Assembly: GCA_963966185.1 (NCBI GenBank)
Contig: CAWZYM010000301.1
Coordinates: 619,001-683,000 of the forward strand
Length of the DNA: 64,000 nucleotides
Source: Rhabditoides inermis
Lineage: Eukaryota; Nematoda; Chromadorea; Rhabditida; Rhabditidae
Reading direction: 5' to 3'
Below the pieces are notes generated by a model. The model did no database searches. It was not told where the DNA came from and was given only the letters and a program-made list of their open reading frames with translations. Positions 1 to 12,176 of the stretch are shown here, piece after piece. A program made the position numbers and the translations under genes. Numbering within the stretch: the stretch's first letter is position 1; each line of letters begins with the position of its first letter.

Positions 1-782
1 TCACACTTCCGCTTTTCTCTTCAATCGTCGCTTCGACACCTGCCCGGAACATGGGCCAATCTGTCACGGTTCTAGTTCTCTTCAATTTCTGAGTGTTGCG
101 GAAAATGTTGAGTTTGATATCCATGCGCACAGGGCGATGGTCACTCCAGAAGTCCATGCGGTTCAAATGAATTTTCGCCGACTATTGCTACCGCTACACC
201 CGGCCTCCCACCCTTCCCCTACACTCTGTTCGTATTCCATTCCATCACATCGTCGCTGTGTACACGCGACGCGGGAAGTCGGTCACTGGATGGATTTGCG
301 CATGGTCTCCACAGCCTCGGCGACGCCGAGCAGCCGAGAGGTATGTGGATTGACCCCATTGACGCCCCGCCGCCCGTGTTTGGATGTATAAAACAGAGTG
401 GGCCCTGCTGCTATATATGTCGACGACTGCCTGCAAGCAGCGTCGATAGCCCTTCTGAACAGCCGCTAGTCGCTTTTCTTCTATTGTATGGTTCCGACCG
501 CGACGTAGACTCGACAACCCCTCGCCCTGGCGTCCCCGCGGGGGCGGCTACTCTGAAAGGAAGCACGCACCTGCAGCAGCCGAGGTGAACATGGACAAGT
601 TCAACAACAACCACTGTGGGGGGCGTGTCCGAGGGGGTTCCCCGGGCGCAGCGCTATCTAGAGTCGACCAGTCGACAATACCTCAAGTATTCGATACTAT
701 CGATGGGGTGCGACTGAATATCAGCCACACTGCGAGGTATTATATTATTTGTTGATTACTATTGAAGATGATCGGCTTTCAG
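1..782. other. Gene-free left flank
   Basis: I see no convincing exon here on either strand. Open stretches are short and lack a recognisable product. The exon of O-GlcNAc transferase that should precede the fragment at 783 was looked for in this stretch and not found. Confidence 0.5.
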
Positions 783-1185
783 GCTGAACTTTCCGGATGC
801 ATACTGTAACCTGGCAAATGCCTCCAAGGAAAAGGGATTGGGGGGAGGCGGAAGAGGCATACATGCTGCACTCGCGGTAGGTGGAGGGAGAGAGAAAGGA
901 GAGAGATGGGAGAAAGAGAGAGAGACAGAGAGAGACGGAGAGAGAGAAAGAGGGAGAGGGAGGGAGGGAGGGAGAGAGAGATGGGAGAGAGAGATGGGAG
1001 AAATAGAGAGAGAGGGAGAGGGAGAAAGAGCTAGGGAAAGGGAGGGAGGGAGAGAGAGAGAGGGGGAAGTGGTCTCTTTGCAGCTGTGTCCGGCGCATGC
1101 CAACTCGCCGAACAACCTCACGAACATCAAGAGAAAGCAGGGCAAGATCGAAGAGGCGACGAGGCTGTACCTCCAAGCTCTTGAG
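783..1185 (+). pseudogene. Decayed fragment of O-GlcNAc transferase TPR region
   Basis: Two exon-like blocks, 783-876 and 1084-1185, translate to pieces that closely match consecutive TPR units of metazoan OGT: the first contains [17 protein letters not shown], the second [15 protein letters not shown] and [15 protein letters not shown]. Both have splice-like borders (AG before 783, GT after 876, AG before 1084, GT after 1185). Inside the first block a run of six G bases sits where the frame appears to slip: the expected EAEEAY is present only in the +1 frame. The catalytic domain, the preceding TPR exon and the following one are not visible within several hundred bases. I infer a partial duplicate or pseudogene. 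An intact OGT exon pair with an assembly error is the alternative. Confidence 0.6.
877..1083. repeat. Polypurine GA/GGGA tract in an intron-like spacer
   Basis: About 200 bases of nearly pure A and G, mostly GAGAGG and GGGAGA units, fill the whole spacer between the two OGT-like blocks. It begins just after a GTAGGT donor-like site and ends close to a TTTGCAG acceptor-like site. Confidence 0.85.
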
Positions 1186-1875
1186 GTCATCATTGATTGG
1201 TTTCGATTAGTATCGATTTCGTGACTTTCTAGATTCTACACTACAAAGTACGGCAAAGAGTACTGTAGATTGGGATTACGGTAGTTGATTGCAAGAGGCC
1301 GTGTTCCAGATCTCTCATTTTCGGCAGTTGAACTCTCTCTCTCTGTGTTTCAGTTGCTCCGTTGAAGACGCGTTGTTGTTGGTGCGCCAGTCTGCCCGTC
1401 GCTCGCGGCCCGCCTCGGCGCCTGCGCCACACTCACCAAGGCACGAGTGGTGGACGAGTGGTACGGAAAGCACCTGGAGGTGGAGACGATCATCAACGAC
1501 ATGGTTCGACATGGTTTAATTGCTTGAAAGTTTATTGTGGAATGCAAATGTGTTTCCGGCTGGCTACCGGTGTGATGGATTCGCAGCAGTGGCGCTCCAG
1601 CAAACTGTCGCCCCACCAACAATGTGCTGCAGCACGGAAAGTAAATGGGGGAAGAGGGAGAGTTTGGCAGGGTATGTATCACAATTGTGGAAAAACGGCA
1701 CGTGTGTTTGCCAGACAGTGTAAGAGTCTCGTCTCTCTGGCTATTGTATGTGAGAGCTTGGATCATGGCTGCTGGTCGAGGCTTGTGACCGGGAAATAGA
1801 GACTTTCCAGGAGGACGGAACTACCCCTCTACACATGCTGGCTATGTAGATGAGAGAGAGTGAGTGAGAGTGAGA

Positions 1876-1922
<47 letters not shown>

Positions 1923-2771
1923 TCAGCGACTTCGATAGATACGCGCTTCAGGAAAAGTCTGGGGGTGCGATCTGAGTGAGGTGAGAGCGTAGGATGTGGA
2001 CCAGTGCTCGATCAAATGATCACATGTGGTGCGAAGTACGGCACACTCGTAGATGATTGGCGAGATGAATGGGCAATCGAACGCGATCGATCGCTTGTTG
2101 GATTACTTCGACAAAGATGGAGTAAATTTCGTCAGCTGACGGCGCGGCGCGGAAGAGATCAGCCCACGGGACGGCGACTAGACAGCGGGAGATGCGGTCG
2201 TATTCGGCAGACTCGTAGTCTCTCTTCCAGGTGGTCGGGAGAGTGACGCGCGGAATAGATGTGGTGAGAGGTGAGAGTAATCCAAAGTGGTCGGAAGTGG
2301 CGAGCGGAGCAGTGATAGACCATGAGATATATCCGCCCACCATGCGTTTCGAGTTATTACATTTCGATGTTTTTTCAAAGAACGCCTTTGCACAGTTTTC
2401 GTGATGGGAGTCTCATTTCGCGTTGGCTCGGAACGAACCGAGGTGGTCTAGTGGCGAAGCCTTCCAATCTGGAGACTAGTTTGATACCTTCCACACCCAA
2501 TTTTTGTGGGATGTGTTGTTCATTGTGGCTGGCAGGTCGAAAAGATCGGTTGTGAATATGTGAATAGAGAACATTTTATTACTCGAGAAAAGAAATACTA
2601 TTACATAAAGGCAAATAAAATTACACAAGCTTCTTTACTACCGCTAATATGGGATGCAGAGCAGAAGAATAGAGTCGGGCTGGTGTGAGAGAACATGCCA
2701 CATCTACAGTCATCTCATCTCAATCTCAAAACACATGGCATGCTCTCTCGTCAGCCCGCCTCCGTCGCTGC
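1186..2771. other. Intergenic region with one unassigned exon-like stretch
   Basis: No complete gene seen. Around 1390-1518 on the plus strand one frame reads GACATLTKARVVDEWYGKHL and continues to about VRHGL; it looks protein-like but has a stop shortly upstream and no recognised family. A weak pol III A-box-like motif lies at 2444-2454 (see rejected items). The rest shows nothing I can name. Confidence 0.4.
1850..1920. repeat. (GA)n microsatellite
   Basis: GAGTGA units grading into more than twenty pure GA repeats, immediately before a block of ordinary sequence. No exon borders it. Confidence 0.9.
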
Positions 2772-3117
2772 TCAATACGAGATGTGTACATACCGGATGT
2801 GGTTTTGAGATTGTGGGAATAACCCGATGCCGTCTTCTCTGCTCCTCCTCCTCCTCACTGCTCCTTCACTGCTCCTTCGCGCAGAATCCCCTCCCAGTAG
2901 TCGAGAATCGCGCGGCACACAGCCATCGGCCGAGAACAGCTGGAATCAATCAATAATCGATCGATAGTTGATCAATAAACCAACCATGTCGACGTGTTTG
3001 TTGCTGGTGAGATGGGAGAGGAGAGAGTGGACATTGTGGAGTTCCACTCCGCGAGAGCCCACCCCACACGAGTCACAGCGAGTCTGAAAGGGAGAGGGTG
3101 AGAGAGGGTGAGAGAGG

Positions 3118-3160
<43 letters not shown>

Positions 3161-4818
3161 CACCCCCATCCACTTGAGGGCGGCGTTGTATCGGGAGTTG
3201 GTGAACGAGTACAGACCGTCGGACAGGCGACAATGCAACACATGCAGGTCGTGAGCTGGAGACGAGAATCAGTCAGACATCTCTCTCTCTCTCTTTCCTC
3301 CCTCTATCTCTCTCCCTCCCTCCCTCTCTCCCTATCTCTCTCTCCCACTCTCTCCTCTCTCTCTCCCTCTTTCTCTCTCTCCCTCTCTCTCTCCTCCCTT
3401 TCATCACTCACCCGTCACACACTCTACGTCCTCAGACATCTCCGTGCGATGCAGCAGAGGGATCTAGAATTGAGAGTACAGTAACAGTACCCTTCCATCT
3501 ACAGTAACCTGCGTACCTCAGGGAAGACAGTGTGCATCCATTCTCGAGTGGGGTACTGTCCGGACTCATCCATCTCCACCTCGAAATCCGAGGGGTGGGC
3601 GACGTCAAACAGACGCACCAGCTCCTGCTCCTCCTCCTGCAATCGGGAGAAGGTGAGAGGAGGAGGAGAGCTCTCTAGCTGACCTTGATGAGCCTGTTGA
3701 ACCTGGCGATGCGATCGCACTCCCTCTTACCGTAGTACTTTGTGGTAATCGACGGCTCCTCCCCCTCTCCCAGCTGTTTATTCATCTGAAAAAAATCCAA
3801 TTCCGGATGCTACAAATGCTCTCACATGCTACAACACAAAACATGCATTGCATTGAAAACTGATACCTCTGGTGTCTTGGGTCGGTAGGTGGAGAGGGGG
3901 CGATAGGAGTTGGAGTAGAGAGGGCGGCAGAGGCCACCACCCCAGTACCTCGTCTCATAGCCAATCTGAACAGTGCGAAGTCAGAGAGAGAGGGGGGGAG
4001 TGGGAGAGAGAAGGGTTGCGTGCCGGGTTGCGGAAGAATGCGAATGGCGAGTCTATCTTATTAGTGGCAGGGAAAGTCGGTATGTGGATTGTCTCTCGGG
4101 TGGCGGCAGCCGGCAGTCGGGGGTAGTCCGGTTGGTGGGACACGCGCCGACCACGCTGCGACTGGATCGACAGACCGCCGTTCTGAACAAGTAGTCATAC
4201 TACTCATACTGCTCTACTCCAGCTACTCTAGCACATACTCTAGCAATCACCTCACCTGCACACTGCGCAGATGCGGCGGCACGTAGCCAGGAAGGGGCGG
4301 AGTGACAGTGGGCGTGGTCTTGGGATGCTGGAGCGACAGACCGCGGAACATCAGCTCTACAATGAAAACATCACATAAGGGTACAGTCATGGCAGTCAAT
4401 ACTCACCCTGCCCCGCCTGCTGTTTTGCCTTGCTCTGCTTCTTCCTCTCCTCCTGCTCCTTCTCCTTCTCCTCGTCGCTGCTCCACTCGCAGATGGACAC
4501 TCCGGTCGAATTGCGGGCTGTGCGGCGCCGTCGACGGCGAGTGTGAGTGGAAGGGGCCGAGTCTGAACACCACTCAACTCCCAGCAACTCTCCTCACACT
4601 CACCCAATTTCCTATTCTCAGTTTTTTTCCTACTCTCTTGTTTCATGCTAATCAACCACAAGAGACATATCATGTGAGCTGATACGAAATAGAGGGATGA
4701 AAATCTCACACGTCAACTCGGAGTCGTCATCTTGGATGGCTGAGAATGGATTGCGGGAGGCGACGTCTGTTCTGCCCGGCGGGTCCTCCAGACCAGTCTC
4801 CGAGATGTACAGAGGCAT
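2772..4818 (-). CDS. Unrecognised protein with C-terminal C2H2-like zinc finger
   Basis: Reading the minus strand, about nine exons with good GT-AG borders can be chained. The first begins MPLYISETGLEDPPGRT at 4818, directly after an AG, so an upstream exon is possible. Next come an Arg-rich and then Glu/Lys-rich segment (about 4573-4413), a block ending PGYVPPHLR (near 4260), one reading IGYETRYWGGGLCRPLYS (about 3970), then KYYGKRECDRIARFNRLIK, EEEQELVRLFDVAHPSDFEV, and HVLHCRLSDGLYSFTNSRYN. The penultimate exon holds a finger of form C-x2-C ... H-x5-H (CDSCG ... HLTSNKH). The last exon runs in frame to a TGA at 2772. I do not recognise the family. Nucleic-acid binding is a guess from the finger. 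Exon order is fairly secure, the first and last exons less so. Confidence 0.55.
3084..3154. repeat. Intronic GA-rich tract
   Basis: GAGAGGGT units followed by pure GA repeats, lying inside an intron of the minus-strand zinc-finger gene, directly next to the donor side of the exon that ends KWMG. Confidence 0.85.
3281..3412. repeat. Intronic CT-rich tract
   Basis: About 130 bases of CT and CCCT units filling the intron between two exons of the 2772-4818 gene. On the sense (minus) strand it is purine-rich. Confidence 0.85.
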
Positions 4819-5640
4819 CTGCAGCAAGGTCAAGGAGAGTAGGTTCGGAAATATTGAAATGAACCAGTGAAATGAAACTGCGCTTCTTGATGAGATCGGC
4901 AGATTACACAGATTACACCCATAAAACAATGAATGAAATGGATCCCGTAAACAAGTGTGAGTCACCCTGATCGATAGGAGAAGGCAATTGCGAAACAGGA
5001 TGCGAGCAGAAGGCAACGACTTGAAGAGCCTTCTGGTGTGCCTTTTGTAACAAAACTATGTGAAAATGATAGCTTCGAAAATCGGCCTATAAATGAAACA
5101 CAATATAACGCAGTGAAATGCATAACATAAATATAAGAAACGTAGTAACTCAGTGACACGATAGGAGACGAGTGATATCACATTCATCCGAGATCTCAGC
5201 CAGATACCGATCGGTCAAGCGCCAGAAGGAGGAGCGCCACGGCGCTCCTCCTTCTGGTTTTAGTGGGCGGGGCTTAAAAAAAGTGCAAACCCGGCGCGGC
5301 TCACATGCTAGCTCCGACCTGGGGTATTTAGAGAGCGCCGCATCAGCGTCATTTACAGACAGACGGACGAACAGGCCGTTTTCTATATATTAGGATCCTT
5401 TGCGCACATCTAACAATAAAGCTTTAAAGCGTTCCAAGAAGTAGTGCCATATGAGCATATGACAGTACATATTTTTTAAGCAGTTTTTTGGGATTACCAA
5501 AAACGGAGGGTCGTTGTGGATCGTGATGTGACCGCGTCACTCACTCACACTTTCGTTCTTTGAAGCACACACCGTCTTTGCATATCACTCATTTCATCGC
5601 GGGCATTTCTAGACGCACTCACTCTTGGCCTGCGGGTGCA
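4819..5640. other. Intergenic region between divergent genes
   Basis: Lies between a minus-strand start at 4818 and a plus-strand start at 5641, so it probably holds both promoters. No TATA box or other site stands out with confidence. Its one clear structure is the perfect hairpin at 5222-5257. Confidence 0.4.
5222..5257. repeat. Perfect 17-bp inverted repeat (hairpin)
   Basis: Arms CCAGAAGGAGGAGCGCC and its exact complement are separated by only two bases. Arms are pure-strand biased, and are followed by TTTTA. It sits in the intergenic region, and could be a remnant of a fold-back transposon or a transcribed hairpin. Confidence 0.8.
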
Positions 5641-6605
5641 ATGGACTGGTCGGTCGCCTCGCTTCTCCCTTCCCTCCTCCAACTACTCATCACCATACTC
5701 TCACTCGCTGCCTGCGCCGCACCCGTCAGGGAGAGGGGTACGGTAGTACGAGTACTAGGATGTTTACAATCATCTACATATCCAGGTCAGGTCGATGCAG
5801 TGCTCAAGTCGAAGGGAGTGCATGAGCGGGGGTGTGCATCGACTGGATCAACGACTCGGAACACGGCAGATGCATGGGTGAGCGAGTCTGAGAAGCCGAG
5901 CAGCGCCACAAAGAGCCACACCACACAGGAGAAGAGTGAGTCTGCCTCCCCCTTCCCATCTATAACTGCCGTGTTGAGATGAGCGACGCGTGTACCTAGT
6001 GCGGGACTTGGATGAGTCGATCGATTCCGTACCGATTCGGACTCCCGCCCCACCACGGAAGTGGTATACCCAGCAGAAGAGCAGCGAGAGCACGACAGAG
6101 GGAGAGGTGAGAGAAGGAGAGAGAGAGGAGGGGAGAAAGAGAGAAAGAGGAGGGGAGAAAGAGAGAAAGAGGAAGAGAGAAAAAGAGAAAGAGGAGGAGA
6201 GAAAGAGAGAAAGAGGAGGAGAGAAAGAGAGAGAGGAGGAAGGGAGGCAGAAGAGAGAGAGAGATAGAGAGAGAGATTTCAGTACCCCTCGCAGGACAAC
6301 ACACTCGACAATGTACCTTCGCTCAGCGAGTCAGACTACGTGGGTGGTCTTTCAATCTCAACTATTTTCTCTCCATCATTCATCTCTTCCAGACAGTGTC
6401 AACTGGCTCTGCTTCTGCCACGGAAACTCTCTCGAATGTTCCCTCGCTCTCCACCGATAACGACATATCCGTATGGGAAGACGAGGTACCGGTCGTTGGC
6501 TCCGCCCCTCTGACCACGCCCCTTCAGGTGACTGAGCGCACGCAGCGGTCGACGCCCAAGCAACAAGACACTAGGACTGCACTGCCGATCGAGACTGCCG
6601 CATAG
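5641..6605 (+). CDS. Small secreted or membrane protein with cysteine-containing motif
   Basis: The start at 5641 opens MDWSVASLLPSLLQLLITIL, a hydrophobic signal peptide or anchor. The next exon (about 5787-5875) has two cysteine-containing halves in different frames, QCSSRRECMSGG and VCIDWINDSEHGRCM, which join into one plausible EB-like module only if one base is lost from a run of five G. Downstream exons encode a Ser/Thr/Asp/Glu-rich tail: YPSQDNTLDNVPSLSESDY, a second similar stretch NVPSLSTDNDISVWEDE, then a final exon ending TALPIETAA and TAG at 6603-6605. NVPSLS occurs twice, suggesting an internal repeat. No family recognised. The C-terminal exons are well supported, and the middle is uncertain because of the frame problem and a GA-rich intron. 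Confidence 0.5.
6098..6277. repeat. Intronic GA-rich tract
   Basis: About 180 bases of GAGAAAGA and GAGGA units in an intron of the 5641-6605 gene. It starts right after the donor following TEGE and ends near the acceptor before YPSQDN. Confidence 0.85.
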
Positions 6606-6906
6606 AGGAAAGAGAGAGAGAGAAAGTCTACTCGAATTGTCGACTGAATTCTCAGATGAAACATTAAAACATCTTGAATACGTAATTTATCAATCGAATA
6701 TGCACCACAACACAAACCTCAAAACACGCGAGCACAAAACTTGATTACTGAACTTTGGCAATTGCAATAAATACTATGTCATATACAAAAAACATGAATA
6801 CATACAGTGTGTAAGCGATTATGTCACAACGAGTCGAGTACAGGTTACAGTATACACACAGTACATGCTACAATACCCTTTCCAATCTACCGTACCCTAC
6901 CGTAAT
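6606..6906. other. Gap between converging genes
   Basis: Three hundred bases between the plus-strand stop at 6605 and the minus-strand SNX14 stop at 6907. It is AT-rich and presumably holds both 3' ends; AATAAA-like strings occur. Nothing else is seen. Confidence 0.5.
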
Positions 6907-7044
6907 CTACTGTTGCGGCGGGAAGGCGTGGCGGATGATGATATCGAGTAGAATGTAGGAGAGTTGTTTGTTGAGACGAGGGTGCTGGATAGCAAGGAGG
7001 AGACGCTCCACCACACGGCGACCGCCCACCGCCTGCACAGTGAC

Positions 7045-7097
<53 letters not shown>

Positions 7098-10000
7098 TTA
7101 CCTCGAGTACTCTGGCAGGCACAGTCTCTCCCAGCCACTCTAGACAGCGTCGTCGCGCGAGCTCCCCTCGCAGGGCCTGAACATACCACTCTCTCCCTCC
7201 ATCCCTCTCCCCCTCCCTCTCCCACCTTCTCCTGTTCACTCGAGTAGACAGTGTCTGCGAATAGACTGCGCTGAGTCAGCTGGATCAGACAAGCCACATT
7301 CACAGACGAGAGAGACGACTGCAATGCAAGGGTGAAGAAATATAGGCAAGCGAATCATCATAACCCCGACAACACTGAATTGGCCGGTACTATCTGCTAC
7401 TCCGATTCCGATACACATCATTTGAAAGTGCGTGCACTCCGACCTTGACGAGTGTGTCGAGTGAGTGGGTGACAGCGTGGTCGATGGCCTGTCGACTGAG
7501 CATCCGACCGGCAGCCAGGCCGGAAGCACACCACGAAGACTCGCCCAGACACACCAGAAGGAGGGAGTCCGTCACAGAACTGCAAAGGGAAAACTGATCA
7601 TAGACAGTTTATCAGGTAGACACACCACTCACCTTGTCCATCCATCTTCTTCCGCTCCTCCTTCGACTCCGCTTTCTCCGTCTCCAGTCTGCTCCCTCAC
7701 ACGCGCATTCGGACAGTTGTTGCCATATACGGGAGAGTATAGAGAATGCGGAGCTGGCACGCGGTCCGAGCAACCCAGAGAGCACACGCTTCTGCAATAC
7801 CATCATCTCCCCTCTCTCTCTCTCTCCCTCCCTATCTCTTCTACTCACCCATTCTCCTCGAACCCTTCCCCTCCCCCTCCTTCGATCGCCCTATCTGGCG
7901 GCGCCAGAGTGTTCGCAAGCAGATTCAGTATGAATGGCCTGAACAAACGTATTCAATCTTGAAAAATGAAACTTTGGATAGAGCGTGAAAGATATGAACT
8001 GAAGAGTATCACATGCACTCACTTGAGATGCTGTCCCTTCTGTCTCTGTAGCTTGGCGGGCATCTTGCGGACAGCTTTCCAGGGGTTCAGCTGGGCCACC
8101 GTCCACTCCTCGCGCAGTTCCTCTGCCGAAGTGAGGAACGAGAAGAGCAGGTCCGAACGGGACAGAAGACGCTGTGATCAATCAGTACGATACATCGATC
8201 CACACCTATCCAATACCTGTTTGTTGAGATTTCCGATGAAAGCGGCAAACTGCAGTCGGTTCTGCTCCACAAAAGCGCGCGTCTTCGTCACAAACGCCTA
8301 GACGTCTTGTTGTGCCTCAGCTCCCTCTCTGTCTTTCCTCCCGCCCCCTCTCTTTCCCTTCCTCCTCTCCTACCTTCCTGGGTGGTAGTGGAGGCACTCT
8401 GATCGCGTCTCCATGGAACTCATTCAGCTTCGCCTCCAGAAAGTAGAACTCGTGGAACAAACTGAAAAGCATTCATTTCCAGGTTATGAAACAATAGCAC
8501 CATTCCACCCACCGCAGTATGGTCCAGTGGTCGGTTTCGTGGGCGGCGGCCTCGGATCGGACCACCTCCACCACATAGGCATACATGGTGCGGCCGGTGG
8601 CAGGGTGGCGGCACGGCGCGATACGCGGGATCGTCACCTATGTACACTCGCATCATACAATCATGCGTCATTCAGTCACGTGTGCTCCCAGTGACTCTCA
8701 AAAAGATACATAAGAAACGCCTTCACTTCTTTCTTTCTCCGTTCGCCCACCTTCCACTTGTTCATATCCCTCGTCCCTTCATCAATGATGAGCGATGGCA
8801 TCTCCTCGACTGCGACTCGCGGCTCGGCAATCGCCGCACTCGGCTCCTCCTCCTCAAGCTCCGCCTCCTCCGACAGAGACACGTCGATAGAGGGGAGCTG
8901 GGAACCGAGTTGCGGCATGGAACGAGAGTGCGGGATGAGGGAATCATCCTGGAAAGGAAAGGGTGCAGATAGTAGGAGGAGTGAGTGAGAGGGGGAGGAG
9001 GAGGAGAGGTAAGATTGCCTCACCCCGTCGTCTCCGTCTAGTAGTGGCTCGCTGCCCTCCCTCAGTTCTCGCTTCCTCGGAGTGCCCACCACACAACTCG
9101 CATCGGCAGCCAGCTCACCCAGACATGTCTCTGCAACACATCCTCCCATCTTCTGTCCACTCACCCCTCCACCCACCCTCCTCCATCTCTCCACTTCCCT
9201 CCTCCTCTTCCTCTCCACTCATCGCCATCGCCTTGTAGAGACGCGATCTGAAATGAAAAGTGATGCATGATGCGTTTCTCTGTCTCACTCCCCTCTCCCC
9301 TCTCTCTTTTCTATCTGACTCTCCCAGTCCCATATCTCTTTCCATCTATCTTTCTCTCTCCCTACTCACTTGAATGTTGCGAGACTGAAGCCTGCCCCGG
9401 CGGCCGCCCCTCCAGCTGGCTTCTTCCGATTAGTCGCATCCATCAACTCTATCAACTCATCCAGAGACACCGGCGGAGACCCGCACAGCTGACCCAGGAA
9501 CGCCTCCGACTGAAGCCACGCCCATCAAGTCACGCCCCTTCCCTCCGGCTCACCTGGCAGAAGGGTAGCACGTGAGTGTGTTGGAGACGTTGATAGACTG
9601 TCTGGAAAGACGCCTCCAACACTCGATCCAACTGCTCCAGAGAGTTCGTCTCCACTGAACTCTGCCATTCGTCTAGCAACGAACACGACAGATCCACCTC
9701 AAACCACGCCCACATAAACCCCGCCCCTCGAGCCACGCCCACCTTCTCGGGCGCGCTCTCGTGCACGTGTTTCTGGTAGAGCTGCCACACCGCGTACGCC
9801 GTCTCCTGCGAGTTCTCGTCCTTCTTCTGCAAAATCGATAATCAATCGGTATCGATCAATAATCAATGTGCTGTGCTGCCATATACCTGCATGTGCTCGT
9901 GGATGCGAGTCGCCTCCGCGAGAAAGTTCAGCTCGTGCACCGGACCACGAGTGTCCTGATATCAAATACATCAATAATTAAAAAAATACATCAATAATTT

Positions 10001-11892
10001 TAAAAAAAATATCAATAAGCAGACCATGGTTATGAACTCTGATACACTGTCCATCTTGCCACATTCCAAGCCAACTCACAGTGAGATATAGTCTGAACAT
10101 GCTAAGCTGTCTTCCGTCTCGCAGCACATCGCTCAGCCTCAGCTGCAGCAGAGAGTCCGGCTGGTCGACTGGCTGCGGCTCAGTCAGACCCGCCAGCAGG
10201 GGAACCACACACTGCAACGGGCCATGCTCCTGCTCCTCTCTCCCTCCACCCACCTCCTTCTCCTTCCCCACTCCTCCTGCTCCGTCCGTCTTCTCGCTGG
10301 CGAGTACGAGTAGGTGGTGTAGTGTGTCTGGGTCAGCTATCATGTCCATGAGTGGTAGGAGGACAGCGTGCACGAGGAGTTCGCGGAGCAAGTGGCGGCC
10401 CGGCTGCGACGGCCATGCACGCTGCAACGAGCCCATATACTCATCCACTTACTTACAACCTGTTAGATCTGTTAGAAACCTGTTAGACACATACAGCGTA
10501 TCATGTCTCCAACTACTATCCTCACTTGTCAATCGCCTTTCAATGAAGGTAATGTATGATATAGAATGAGCAATCACCTCACCTGTTGTCTGCCGGGGTT
10601 GGCCCTGTGTGTGGGGCTGTCGTCGTCGTGTGCTCGGCCCGCCAGCCGAGTCTCATCCAGAAAACGCGGAATCAGAAGGTCGGCAATCTAGGGAGATCGA
10701 TAGTAGATTCCACATGTGCATCAGGCTTCACGTATCATTCATCTACGTACTTCATACAAATCGTCGCTAAAAATAATACACGAAAAACATGGACAAGCAA
10801 CGACTGAACAGTCTCACCTGTCTGAGGTAGTCAGCCTCGTTGGCTCGACTGCCGAGAGCATAGTGCAGGTCTGGCAGCTCCTCGCACACACGGGACTCCA
10901 CCATTGCGGGCGGCAGAGACTGCGACACACACTCTTCCCTCCCTTCCTCTCCCTTCCCCTCTCCCTCCTCACCTTGCTGATGCCATCGCTGATGTCAGCC
11001 ACTCTGTGTAGATGGAGGGTGGCCGCTGGAATAGCCTCCCTCGCAATCACTCCACCCACGTCAAAGGCCGCCAGACGACGGTGCAGCTGACATACCAGGT
11101 AGCGGAACTGGTACCTGGAGATGCCCACTAAGCCCCGCCCCTTTCGCTCCGCCCCTACCGTATCTCGTTGAGGAATGCACGGTCTCGTCCGATGCCACTC
11201 TCGTACCAGTTGTTCACGTATCCATCGATTATCGATTCGATCAGCGATTCGAGGGATTCATTCACTGCCGCAGATACGAAAATGCCTGCAGGAAATAGTA
11301 TCCATAAAAATTAGCCGAAATACTATTCACTGTCAAATTATCATTATGTTGTTGGTGCATCGGCAATATGTATGTAACATCGTCTGTGTAAGAATCACAG
11401 AACCACTCACCATCCCAAGGCATCTTCCTCCGCTCCTCACTCTCCTCCTGCTGCTGATCCTTCCTATTCTCTTCTTGCTCCGCCCCCTCCAGCCCCGCCC
11501 ACTTGTCGATGAGGGGTGCTAAAAGTGCCTCGTCTGGGGCGTGACACAGCCAAGTCGCCAGCTGGTGGCCGATCGCCAGCGAAACGAGGCAGGAAGAGAT
11601 CGCGGCAGCACTGAAGATAAAGGAAACTGTAGCCAATACTTTGGTTTTATGGCGGACTGCTGTATTTTTTTCAAAATCTAGATTTCAGAGGTGCTTGTCT
11701 GAATACTTGATAATCTTTCACTCACCCAAACCCAGCCATGGCGAGAGCGATTGCGAGAACGAGGGGCGGGGCGATGAGCATGGTGCGTGGATCGGAGGCC
11801 AGTGGGGAGAGACGGTCGAGAGACGACGGCACAGCGACTGCCGCATGCCCTGAGGGCACACCGCCCGAGTCACACACCACTCCCGACGACAT
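6907..11892 (-). CDS. SNX14: Sorting nexin 14 (PXA-RGS-PX-nexin C)
   Basis: SNX14 is an ER-anchored protein of ER-lipid droplet and endolysosome contacts. The start at 11892 gives MSSGVVCDSGG, followed by two hydrophobic stretches (APPLVLAIALAMAGFG and AAAISSCLVSLAIGHQLATW) fitting the N-terminal membrane hairpin. A PXA domain follows (SLIESIIDGYVNNWY at about 11250, LLRELLVHAVLLPLMDMIAD at about 10380), then an RGS-like region (ELNFLAEATRIHEHMQ at 9930 and the exon 9830-9550), an acidic linker, a PX domain (FYFLEAKLNEFHGDAIRVP at about 8440) and a nexin C domain. Two stretches match SNX14 especially well: KMPAKLQRQKGQHLKPFIL and the terminal LNKQLSYILLDIIIRHAFP. The stop is at 6907-6909. All four domains are in the usual order, so the gene looks intact. 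It follows NOA1 by 285 bases on the same strand. SNX13 and SNX25 share the architecture but match less well. Confidence 0.88.
7050..7095. repeat. (CT)n microsatellite in SNX14 intron
   Basis: Twenty-two pure CT units that make up most of a very short intron near the 3' end of SNX14. On the sense strand it reads (GA)n directly after a GTAAGC donor. Confidence 0.9.
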
Positions 11893-12176
11893 CACAAACC
11901 ACACATTCTGAATGTCACACACTCATTTCAACTGTCACATTTACAATGAGATATTTCAAGGTACCAGCGACCTGTTTCATTTGATCCACCAAATCTAATC
12001 AAAATGTCTCAGAATAGTTTATCTTCCTAACAAACAGAATTCAACTCAACAACAATCAACAAACATGAACAAAATTATGAGGCACAAAAAGACACATGAG
12101 CAAAACTACACATCTACTAAAACACGAACTAGAACACAATCATCTTCTCCCTCTTCTTCTCCCTCTTCTGCTCCTT

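Noticed and set aside
745..1224. Long Ser/Leu- and Arg/Glu-repeat frames through GA/CT tracts
   Set aside because: Open frames arise automatically in (GA)n or (CT)n; none has a supported start or homology. The same applies at about 3100, 6100, 31000, 33050 and 40800.
2430..2515. tRNA-like sequence with TGGTCTAGTGG
   Set aside because: The A box is good, but the B-like AGTTTGATAC is only about 25 bases away and no cloverleaf or acceptor stem forms.
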